Source: an uncultured Lachnospiraceae bacterium
GTDB lineage: Bacteria > Bacillota > Clostridia > Eubacteriales > Anaerofustaceae
DNA length: 64,000 nt
NCBI GenBank assembly: GCA_944381375.1
Contig: CALWKX010000020.1
Span: 20,744 to 84,743, forward strand
Direction: 5' to 3'
Shown here one piece after another: positions 16,549 to 24,648 of this stretch (position 1 is its first letter; each line of letters starts with the position of its first letter). The notes beneath the pieces were generated by a model that was not told the DNA's origin, did not search any database, and was given only the letters and a program-made list of their open reading frames with translations. The position numbers and the translations under genes are program-made.

Positions 16549-17352
16549 GTGAACGAAAATCTTCCCGTAGGCATAATAGACAGCGGCGTAGGCGGCCTGA
16601 CAGCCCTGCTCCAGGTGAAAAAACTCCTTGCAGATGAATCAATCGTATATGTGGGCGATTCGGAAAGAATGCCCTACGGAAATCTTTCAAGCGCTGAAAT
16701 AGTAAGCAACGCTAATGAAATGATATCGTTTCTTGAACAAAAAAAAGTTAAGGTTATATTGCTTGCCTGCAATACAATATCTGCTAATATTTCATCGCTG
16801 AAAAGCAGCGTTAAGCTGATAAGCGTTGTGAAAGCCGGCGCGCGCGCTTTGGCAAAAGCTCAAAAAAGCGGCAAGATCGGAATGATAGCTACCTGCGCTA
16901 CAGTAAAAAGCGGAGTCTACGAAAAAGAACTCAAAAGCTTAAATCCCGATCTTGAGCTTGTTTCCAATTCCTCCGCCCTGCTGCCCAAAATCATAGACAG
17001 CGAACTCGAAAACATAAACTTGATAGAAGACAGCATAAAGAAATGCGTCGATCCTATACTTAGCGTCCATACAGGCATTGATAAAATACTATTGGGGTGT
17101 ACGCATTTCCCGATAATAAAAAAAGAAATTTCAAGACTTTATCCGTCAGTCGATTTTATAGACCCTGCCGGCGAGCTTGTCATAATGCTCAAAGATTTCC
17201 TTTGTGAAAATTCACTCAGCGCTAAAAATCCGCAAAGCAGAATAGATATATATACAACAGCGGAAAGCTATGAATATGCTGCAGCCATAAAACGGCTTAA
17301 AATTGAAATAGATACTCTCAGCAAGGTAAAACTTACAGAGGCGCCAAAGTGA
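16549..17352 (+). CDS. murI: Glutamate racemase
   Basis: Converts L- to D-glutamate for peptidoglycan. The two catalytic cysteines are in LACNTISA (~residue 72) and LLGCTHFPI (~residue 182). GIIDSGVGGLTAL near the N-terminus and VYVGDSERMPYGN complete the active site. The start is GTG, with ACGGAG 9 nt upstream and a TATAAT at 16500-16505. Its stop overlaps the GTG start of addB (GTGA), so the racemase and the recombination nuclease are coupled, which is an unusual pairing. Confidence 0.94.
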   Translation: MNENLPVGIIDSGVGGLTALLQVKKLLADESIVYVGDSERMPYGNLSSAEIVSNANEMISFLEQKKVKVILLACNTISANISSLKSSVKLISVVKAGARALAKAQKSGKIGMIATCATVKSGVYEKELKSLNPDLELVSNSSALLPKIIDSELENINLIEDSIKKCVDPILSVHTGIDKILLGCTHFPIIKKEISRLYPSVDFIDPAGELVIMLKDFLCENSLSAKNPQSRIDIYTTAESYEYAAAIKRLKIEIDTLSKVKLTEAPK

Positions 17353-20300
17353 ATATAATAGCTGCAAGGCAAGGGAGAGGAAAAACAACAGAAATATACC
17401 GCAGGATAAAAATGCTGGGCGATGAAGAAAAAATATATCTGATAGTGCCTGAGCAATATACATACGAGACAGAATGTGCGCTCTTGAAATATCTGAATAA
17501 AGAAGCAGTAGGCAATATCGAAGTAATCAGCCTTACGCGCTTTGCAGGGATATTGGCCGGAGAAAACACGCGCGGCGGTATTATTGCGCTGAGCGATGAG
17601 ATGAAAAACATGCTTGTTAAAAGCATTATTGACAAAAAAGCCGACTGCCTGAGCGCATATTCCAAATCTGCGGACAAAACGGGCTTTGCCGAAGAGACTG
17701 TGAGAGCCGTGTCTGAGCTGAAGCAGGGCGTCATTACGCCTGAGGCTGTTTTGGATGCGCTTATGAAAGCGCAGGAGCCTTTAAAATCCAAGCTCAGCGA
17801 CATTTACGAAATATATTCAGAATACTGCCGTTTGACTGCCGGCAGATTTTACGACAGCGAAGAGTTGGTTTTGGCCGCAGCGCAATCTGCTGCTGAAAGC
17901 AAAGAGGTATCCGGCTCTTATTTTTTCTTTGATTCGTTTTATACATTCGACGCTTACGCGTACCCGTTACTTCAAAACCTTATGCGCTTTTCCAAAGGCG
18001 TTACATTTACACTTACATGGGATGATACGGAATTTTTTGAAATAACTGACAGAACCAAAAGAAAGCTTACCGGCGCCGCCGCCAAAGCAGGCGACAGCGT
18101 TGAAATAACTATCCTGAAAAACAATAAAAACAGCTCGCCCGAAATATGCTTTCTGGAAGAGACTTTTACCGAATACAAAAATAAAAAATATCCCGATTTG
18201 AACAAATCGGTATTGCTTTACGAATTTGACAGTATTTATAAAGAAGTGCAGAGTGCAGCCGCTTATATCTGCGAATATATAAAACAGACAAACGCGCATT
18301 ACGATGATATAGCGCTTACGGCGTCGGATATCAAGCTTTACGCTCCAGTAATAGAAAATGTATTTTCCCATTATGATATTCCGTACTATGTGGACATGCG
18401 TAAAAAAATATATCATTATGCCCCCGTGCGTGCCGTCGTGCTGCTCATGGAAATATCGCGCGGCGCGTATACGATAGATGATATAACGGAACTTATGAAA
18501 ACGGGCTGCGTACCCATAAGCGACGATGATGTTTCAATGCTCGAAAATTACGCTGCCGAATACGGAATAAAGGCATACCGGTTTAAGCGGGACTTCGATT
18601 TTGACCCAGGCGGCGCATACGATCTTGAAAGACTCAACCGCGCAAGGAAAATACTTATTGATTTTATTGATAAGTTTGTATCAGGCTACAATAGCGCCGC
18701 TACTGAAGGAGAGCGCATTATACATGTAAGCGGCTTTATAAAATCAAATCTTAAAAAGATTTTTTCCGCAAATATTACAATGGCTTCACAAAACGGAGAA
18801 TACGAACGGGCAAACGCATACATACAGATATACAATAAGCTTTTGGATATAATGCAGGGCGCTTACGAGCTTTATAAAGATGAAGCATGCGAATCCGACC
18901 GCCTGTTTGGAGCTGTTAAATTTTGTCTGGAGCAAACGGATATAGGTACAATTCCTGCGGTAATAGATGCAGTGAGCGCAGGCGACATTGTGCGCTCCAG
19001 ATCTCCAGAAGTAAAGCTCATGCTTGTGCTCGGCGTAAATGACGGCGCAGTTTTGTCGGTTCCTTCTCAGGGCGGTATTTTTGACGACAACGATAAACGC
19101 ATACTCAAAACTTTTGGTATTGAGCTTAAGAATACCACAGGATATATTATCAAAAAAGAAAACCTTTCGCTTTACGCCATGCTGGCTAAGCCGTATGAAA
19201 AGCTTTATGTTTCAGCTTTGAGAAATGAAGAAGGGGCGCGCTGTTTTGTATTTGAGCGCCTTATAAGCATGTTTGGATTGATTAAGCAAGATGATCCTCT
19301 CAGATACATAACTAATGAACAGACGGCTTATGATGTGATATGCGAAGAATCAAAAAATTACGAATACGCAAAATGCGCCGCCGCGATAAGAAAATATTTT
19401 GATACTGAATGTGAAAACAGGATTTATTCGGATATTCTTAAAATATCCGAAAATTATAAAAATGAGGCGAAGATCAACGATCTGAAGTCGTATGAAGCAT
19501 TTATATCCCGCTTAGACAGGCTGTCTGTATCGAAGCTGGAAAGATACGCTCAGTGTCCGTTTTCATTTTTTACCCGTCATATGCTGAAACCTAAAGAAAA
19601 AAAGACTTTCGGGATAACAAGACCTGATATAGGTTCGGTAATACACAACTGTTTGGATAATTTCGCCGGAATGCTTTTGGACGGCAATTACGATGTATAC
19701 GCTGTCAGCGATGAAGAGCTTGACGTTCTTTCACATTCGGCGTTGCAAAAAGCGCTTGACGAATACGCCGAAGGCATATTCGCGCGCGTAATGAAAAGCG
19801 AGTATTTCAAAAAGAAAATTTCACGCGCTTGTCTTGCGGCTATAAACCGGACGGTGCAGCTTATCAGAAAAACAAAATTCAGGCCAGAAGCGGCGGAGGA
19901 AAAATTCACAGGTATTATAGTCGATACGCCTGATATGAGATTTGTGCTTGAAGGGCGTATTGACCGCGTGGACGCTTTTGAAGATGAGTCGGTGAAATAT
20001 GTGAGGGTCATAGACTATAAAACATCTCTTCACGAAATAGATAAAGAAGCCATTGCAGCTGGGATAAGCTTGCAGCTTCCCGTATATATGAACGCTGCCG
20101 CCGCATCAAGAAATGCAAAAGCCGCGGGGATGTATTATTTCAGCATACGCCCTAATCCTGAAAAGATCCAAAGCGAGGACATGCTGGAATATATCGAAGA
20201 AGTAGTTTCTGAAAGATTTAAGCTCAGCGGGATTGAGCTTGAAAGCGTAAGTCAAAAGGCCTCGCTTGAACAAGGCGAGGGGGGCGCTCGTATTTTAAAA

Positions 20301-20555
20301 GATTTTTCCAAATCGAGTTCGGTTGTATTTTGCGATGAAGCTGAAATAATGGCATTAAGCCGCGCGGCGGATGAAAATATAGAGAAGCTTGCATGTGATA
20401 TATACAATGCGAATATATCCATAACTCCGTTAAAATACAAGGGCCAGACTGCTTGCAAGCTATGCCCTTATATCGGAATATGCAAATTTTCGCTTTCATT
20501 CAAAGCTAATAAGTACAAAGAAATAAAGCCTGCAGAAAAGGAGGCTTTGGCATAG
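17349..20555 (+). CDS. addB: AddB helicase-nuclease subunit
   Basis: Subunit of the AddAB double-strand-break resection complex. It has an N-terminal ATP site ARQGRGKTTEIYRR, an inactive-helicase core, and a C-terminal RecB-type nuclease domain with RVIDYKTS. The four-cysteine Fe-S staple is visible as RYAQCPFSFF (~residue 736) plus CKLCPYIGIC (~residues 1035-1044). The 1068 aa length is slightly short for the family. Its partner addA is 18 kb away on the opposite strand, whereas the two are normally adjacent. The start codon is GTG. Confidence 0.94.
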   Translation: MNIIAARQGRGKTTEIYRRIKMLGDEEKIYLIVPEQYTYETECALLKYLNKEAVGNIEVISLTRFAGILAGENTRGGIIALSDEMKNMLVKSIIDKKADCLSAYSKSADKTGFAEETVRAVSELKQGVITPEAVLDALMKAQEPLKSKLSDIYEIYSEYCRLTAGRFYDSEELVLAAAQSAAESKEVSGSYFFFDSFYTFDAYAYPLLQNLMRFSKGVTFTLTWDDTEFFEITDRTKRKLTGAAAKAGDSVEITILKNNKNSSPEICFLEETFTEYKNKKYPDLNKSVLLYEFDSIYKEVQSAAAYICEYIKQTNAHYDDIALTASDIKLYAPVIENVFSHYDIPYYVDMRKKIYHYAPVRAVVLLMEISRGAYTIDDITELMKTGCVPISDDDVSMLENYAAEYGIKAYRFKRDFDFDPGGAYDLERLNRARKILIDFIDKFVSGYNSAATEGERIIHVSGFIKSNLKKIFSANITMASQNGEYERANAYIQIYNKLLDIMQGAYELYKDEACESDRLFGAVKFCLEQTDIGTIPAVIDAVSAGDIVRSRSPEVKLMLVLGVNDGAVLSVPSQGGIFDDNDKRILKTFGIELKNTTGYIIKKENLSLYAMLAKPYEKLYVSALRNEEGARCFVFERLISMFGLIKQDDPLRYITNEQTAYDVICEESKNYEYAKCAAAIRKYFDTECENRIYSDILKISENYKNEAKINDLKSYEAFISRLDRLSVSKLERYAQCPFSFFTRHMLKPKEKKTFGITRPDIGSVIHNCLDNFAGMLLDGNYDVYAVSDEELDVLSHSALQKALDEYAEGIFARVMKSEYFKKKISRACLAAINRTVQLIRKTKFRPEAAEEKFTGIIVDTPDMRFVLEGRIDRVDAFEDESVKYVRVIDYKTSLHEIDKEAIAAGISLQLPVYMNAAAASRNAKAAGMYYFSIRPNPEKIQSEDMLEYIEEVVSERFKLSGIELESVSQKASLEQGEGGARILKDFSKSSSVVFCDEAEIMALSRAADENIEKLACDIYNANISITPLKYKGQTACKLCPYIGICKFSLSFKANKYKEIKPAEKEALA

Positions 20556-20589
20556 AGGGAAGAGACGCAGCTATGCCATATATAATTAA

Positions 20590-21414
20590 ATGAAAACAAT
20601 TCTTATTATTGTAATTTCAGCCGCAGCACTGATGGTGCTTTGGCTGTTTATGATAGCGCCGAGAATTATAAGGCGTCCGAAGATAGATTATTTTAGAAAG
20701 TTTTATTATGCGCACAGAGGGCTTTATAACAATGAAGCAGGCGTACCGGAAAATTCTATTGCCGCTTTCAAAAAAGCTGTGGAGCATGGTTACGGCATAG
20801 AGATGGATTTGCAGATAACTAAGGATAATTTCATCGTAATACATCATGATAACAACATAAAAAGAATGTGCGGAAAGAATTTATTCATAAACAAGTCGAA
20901 TTTATCCGAAATAAAACAATACCGGCTTTTGGATACTGGCGAAAGCATACCCACGCTTGAACAGGCGCTTGAAGTCATAGATGGAAAAGTTCCGGTAATA
21001 TTTGAGTACAAAGCGTATGCAAGTTATAAAAAGCTGTGTATAAAGGCTCATGAAATACTTTCTGCTTATAAAGGACGTTATATGACAGAGTCTTTTCATC
21101 CTTTCGCTGTACGCGCCATAAGGAAGCTGGATCCAAAGATTGCAGCAGGTCAGCTTATGTGCAGTTTTAGAGGAAATGAATCGGGAATTCGAGGCAGGGC
21201 TGCGGCATGGGCTTTGAGAAATTTGCTTTGCAATTTTTTGGCGCGTCCTGATTTTATCGCATATAAAGTCGAGGATGGAGTGAACTTAAGCTTTTATCTA
21301 TCAATGAAGCTTTTTAAAGCAGTTCGGGTTGCATGGACGGTAAATGACGAATCAACTTTTAAAAAATTGAAAAGAGAAAATGCAATGATTATATTTGAGA
21401 ATTTTATGCCGTAA
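20590..21414 (+). CDS. Glycerophosphodiester phosphodiesterase
   Basis: Membrane-anchored GDPD hydrolysing glycerophosphodiesters to glycerol-3-phosphate. One N-terminal helix (residues 4-22) is followed by the TIM-barrel motifs AHRGLYN, PENSIAAFKKA, GIEMDLQITKD and VIHHDN, which hold the catalytic His pair and the metal-binding Glu/Asp. A later AWTVND is also typical. TATAAT at 20581-20586 is only 3 nt before the ATG and there is no clear ribosome site, so the start mechanism is uncertain. It is monocistronic, followed by E-C and CL4. Confidence 0.9.
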   Translation: MKTILIIVISAAALMVLWLFMIAPRIIRRPKIDYFRKFYYAHRGLYNNEAGVPENSIAAFKKAVEHGYGIEMDLQITKDNFIVIHHDNNIKRMCGKNLFINKSNLSEIKQYRLLDTGESIPTLEQALEVIDGKVPVIFEYKAYASYKKLCIKAHEILSAYKGRYMTESFHPFAVRAIRKLDPKIAAGQLMCSFRGNESGIRGRAAAWALRNLLCNFLARPDFIAYKVEDGVNLSFYLSMKLFKAVRVAWTVNDESTFKKLKRENAMIIFENFMP

Positions 21415-21415
21415 G

Positions 21416-21502
21416 CTTAAAGGGGCCGGCCGTATATCGGGGCGGATGTATACGGAAAGCGCGCGTTGTGCGCGCTTTCCAACATAAGCGGGGCGGGAAT
21501 TA
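21416..21502 (+). repeat. Short element E-C
   Basis: Begins CTTAAAGGGGCC, contains TATATCGGGGCGGAT, and ends ACATAAGCGGGGCGGGAATTA-like. Its variable hairpin is GGAAAGCGCGC / GCGCGCTTTCC at 21454-21480. It starts one base after the glycerophosphodiesterase stop and is followed by CL4 after 39 nt. Confidence 0.9.
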
Positions 21503-21541
21503 GTGGTGTGTCCCGAATACTTCGCTATGACGCAGCATGCA

Positions 21542-21639
21542 GGGGCGGGCGCGGCGGGCCGCTTCGCGGCCTCTGAAGCGGCTGAAGCCGCTTCAGCCGC
21601 AGCTTGCGGAATCCGTAAGCTGCGGCCGCGCCCGCCCGC
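21542..21639. repeat. Cloverleaf repeat CL4
   Basis: Arms GGCGGGCGCG (from 21544) and CGCGCCCGCC (21627-21639) enclose three hairpins: 21557-21571 (GGCCGCTTCGCGGCC), 21574-21595 (TGAAGCGG / CCGCTTCA) and 21596-21626 (GCCGCAGCTT / AAGCTGCGGC). Two of the hairpins are near-identical to those of CL2. It lies between convergent genes. Confidence 0.92.
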
Positions 21640-21693
21640 TGGCCGCTGTGCATATTTTTAATGCGCTGTAATCGTGATTTTTCTCATTATCAT

Positions 21694-21735
21694 TAAAAAA
21701 TGAAGCCCATTCAATAGGCTTCATTTTTATTTTTC
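21694..21735. terminator. Bidirectional terminator
   Basis: AAAAATGAAGCC / GGCTTCATTTTT with A and T tracts on both sides. It can serve the plus-strand glycerophosphodiesterase and the minus-strand MoxR operon. Confidence 0.8.
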
Positions 21736-21789
21736 AATGTTCAAAACACAATTGTCGGCAGAATAAACCTTAAAAGGTACATGCTGCGT

Positions 21790-23292
21790 CTATTGATTTT
21801 CCTCTTCTTTGAGCTGTTTTATTATCTCCTTGTGCCTGTCGTAAAACAAAAGCTCTTTGTTGTATTCAAAATAATCATCGCACCCGTAACGGCTTATGTA
21901 TTCAGCCGCGTTTTCGTTTGCCGTAAGCTCAGTTACAACAAGCAATATTTCATTGCCGTCCCTTCCGAAGGCGTCAGCCACAAATGAAAACATATTATGA
22001 AGATAACCCGATACTGTTTTGACCTGCTTTTCAAGAGCCGAAACATCTGCCAAATAAGCTTCGTTCAATGCTTTCGTGTCCGTATCTTCATAGTCTTTAT
22101 AAAGCGCCATGTATTTGCCTATCGTCTTTATGGCTTCCTTTTGTATCACGAACTGCTTTTCGCTCATTATCTTTGAAGCGGAATCCTGCGTTATTTTATC
22201 TTCTCTTACTTCACATTCCGTTTCAAGAATTTCGCGCACGCCTGCCCCAGCCATAATGGATTTGCGGACGCGCTTTACGCTTTGCTTAACCTCCCCCAAT
22301 ATGTCCGTAGTCTGATTCACTGCCTTCATATCCGAGGATACCTCTTCCAGCAGCAGCGCTATCAAAGAAAGCCTTTCGTCAAATCTGGCGCGTACCGCCT
22401 GAGTTCTCGCTTCATCACTTTCTATGCCGCGCAGTATATCGCGCACTTTGTATTTATTTTTATATTTGTTGTACAAATCGTAATAAATAGAAAATTCTTT
22501 CGCTGTTTTTCTGTTTTGCAGATATTGACTGACTAAATCTTCATCAACCGTTATATCAAGCTTTTCACTTATCGTTATCATTTTCGAAAGATCTTCCCAT
22601 GCGCGGGGAGTAACAATATTCATTCCGTCCACAGTGGTCTCTGCGACGAAAAAGTCCCCTTTCTTTATATCAAGGTACGATATCACGCTTGAATGTATTC
22701 CGTTTTTATACGCATATTCCTTCCATACGCTGTAATCCTGCTCCACGTTTATCAGCTTGAGACGATCCATTGTTACAATATCAAATTCCCGTACAGACTT
22801 ATTGAATTGCGCCGGATTTCCGGCGCTTACTACAATCCACCCTTCAGGAAGCTTATGCCCTCCGAATATTTTATATTGCAGAAACTGCAGCATGGAAGGA
22901 GCCAGCGTTTCGCTCACGCAGTTTATCTCATCAAGAAAAAGTATTCCTTCCTTTATATTTGTCAATTCCATATAGTCATATACCGAGGCTATTATTTCGC
23001 TCATGGTGTATTCGCTTACGGAATATTCTTTGCCGCCGTAGTTTTTATTGACTATTATAGGCAGCCCTATCGCGCTTTGTCTGGTGTGGTGAGTCATGGA
23101 ATAAGAAATAAGACCAATGCCCATTTCCTTGGAAAGCTGCTCCATTATAGCGGTTTTGCCTATGCCCGGCGCGCCCAGCAAAAATATCGGACGCTGTTTT
23201 TCGGAAGGTATAATATATCTGCCGTAAGTATCTTTCGCAAGATATGATCTTACCGCGTTTTCAATTTGCTTTTTCGCCTGCTTTATATTCAT
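21790..23292 (-). CDS. MoxR-family AAA+ ATPase
   Basis: Chaperone-like AAA+ ATPase of 500 aa. Walker A GAPGIGKTAIMEQL (~residues 40-53), Walker B ILFLDEINCV (~118) and the sensor block VVSAGNPAQFNKSVREFD fit the MoxR clade, which remodels partner proteins with a von Willebrand A protein. The C-terminal ~180 residues are charged and partly coiled (EVSSDMKAVNQTTDIL). It is the last gene of the LRR-VWA-MoxR operon, starting 3 nt after the VWA stop. The substrate is unknown. Confidence 0.87.
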   Translation of the reverse strand: MNIKQAKKQIENAVRSYLAKDTYGRYIIPSEKQRPIFLLGAPGIGKTAIMEQLSKEMGIGLISYSMTHHTRQSAIGLPIIVNKNYGGKEYSVSEYTMSEIIASVYDYMELTNIKEGILFLDEINCVSETLAPSMLQFLQYKIFGGHKLPEGWIVVSAGNPAQFNKSVREFDIVTMDRLKLINVEQDYSVWKEYAYKNGIHSSVISYLDIKKGDFFVAETTVDGMNIVTPRAWEDLSKMITISEKLDITVDEDLVSQYLQNRKTAKEFSIYYDLYNKYKNKYKVRDILRGIESDEARTQAVRARFDERLSLIALLLEEVSSDMKAVNQTTDILGEVKQSVKRVRKSIMAGAGVREILETECEVREDKITQDSASKIMSEKQFVIQKEAIKTIGKYMALYKDYEDTDTKALNEAYLADVSALEKQVKTVSGYLHNMFSFVADAFGRDGNEILLVVTELTANENAAEYISRYGCDDYFEYNKELLFYDRHKEIIKQLKEEENQ

Positions 23293-23295
23293 GCT

Positions 23296-24648
23296 TTAAG
23301 CCTCGCTTTCTTTCATGTTTTCTATAGACTCAGTGCTCAGATAGGCCTTTATTGCCCAGGGCGGCGTTTTTATATCGCGATAATCATCATTCAAAAATAC
23401 AAACGCCGTTTTGTACGCCGGTTTTCTGCTCGGATAAATTCCGTCTCCGTCCGTAAAATATATAAGTCCGGTAAGGTTTTTGAACTGTTTTTCCTCTATA
23501 AGTTTGTCTGTATATTCAAATACAGGTCGAAAATCCGTGCCGCCGAGTCCGTGAATTTTGAAATTATCCAATACGTGTTCCATCTCGTATTTGTTAGTTA
23601 CTTTCGTAACAGACTGTATTTGAGCATCGCACTGCACTATGTGTATGTTTACCTTTTGAGCAAACGTATCGGTGGATTTGAGTATCTCAAAAGTATGACT
23701 CAAAAACAAATTCACGATATCTCCGGAGCACGACTGCGATGTATCCACAGCTATAACGAATTCTTTTATTTCATTTGTATCCTTATATTCCAGCGGTTCT
23801 ATCAAAGGTACGTTTTTGTAAAGCTTCAGTCCGTATGTGTAATATATGTAATCGAATTCATCATCATTGATTTTTACAACTTCATTATGCACTGCGAACT
23901 TTTTTAAAAAGAAATCGTAATCATACTTCTCCGCAGCCGCCTGTCTCAGACTTTCCGCCATTGATCCGCTTTTGTCAGCCCACCCGAGCGACAGCGTCTC
24001 GATATCGGTTTTTATGCGCTTTGCCAAATCTTCCCATGCTTTTTCAAGCTCCTTAGCGCTTCCTAAATCATGAGCGCCGTCCTCTTCCTTTTCCGGTTTG
24101 AAAACGCCTTTTTTCCATCTTGTATGATCGTCACTGATAAAATGATTTCTCAGCTGCGCCGCATCGCTTTCTGATAAATTAATATTAAGAAAATACCTGT
24201 ATAGTTTCTCCGCAGTCAAATTTTTGAGCTTTTGCTTAAACCCTTCAGCAATACTCTCCTGTTTTGCAAACAAACCCTTCCCGCAGATATTCAAATTGAG
24301 TTCGTTTATTATGTTTTCCACGGCTATATCACAGGCAAGATCCCAAAGTGCGTCGTTTGCAATCCTTCTGTCAAAAGCATGCCGGAAAATAAGATGAAGC
24401 ATACTGTGAAAATACACTCTTGTAACGTATTCGCGTCCCTTTAAATAAAGCTCAAGAATATAATCGCTGTTAAAATAAAAGTATCTTCCGTCCGTGCTGA
24501 CAGTAGTTTCCGTCTCGTCGGCTTTTTCGGGCAGCGAATAAATAGCCATATCCAAAAATCTCATGGCGATGAGCAGGCTGTTTTTCGACAGCCTTACGGC
24601 TTCGTAAGCTAACTTTGTCCTTTTATCCTGCGTATTTTCATTTGTCAT
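23296..24648 (-). CDS. VWA-like metal-binding protein (DUF2201-like)
   Basis: A 450-aa soluble protein. The N-terminal half resembles metallopeptidase-like DUF2201 proteins: helical, with YFHSMLHLIFRHAFDR in place of an HExxH motif. The C-terminal von Willebrand A domain has an intact MIDAS: DTSQS (~residue 302), a Thr in GGTDFRP (~375) and YFTDGDG (~405). VWA proteins of this type partner with MoxR ATPases. Its ATG overlaps the stop of the LRR gene (ATGA), and the MoxR gene follows 3 nt later, so the three are one unit. Confidence 0.82.
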   Translation of the reverse strand: MTNENTQDKRTKLAYEAVRLSKNSLLIAMRFLDMAIYSLPEKADETETTVSTDGRYFYFNSDYILELYLKGREYVTRVYFHSMLHLIFRHAFDRRIANDALWDLACDIAVENIINELNLNICGKGLFAKQESIAEGFKQKLKNLTAEKLYRYFLNINLSESDAAQLRNHFISDDHTRWKKGVFKPEKEEDGAHDLGSAKELEKAWEDLAKRIKTDIETLSLGWADKSGSMAESLRQAAAEKYDYDFFLKKFAVHNEVVKINDDEFDYIYYTYGLKLYKNVPLIEPLEYKDTNEIKEFVIAVDTSQSCSGDIVNLFLSHTFEILKSTDTFAQKVNIHIVQCDAQIQSVTKVTNKYEMEHVLDNFKIHGLGGTDFRPVFEYTDKLIEEKQFKNLTGLIYFTDGDGIYPSRKPAYKTAFVFLNDDYRDIKTPPWAIKAYLSTESIENMKESEA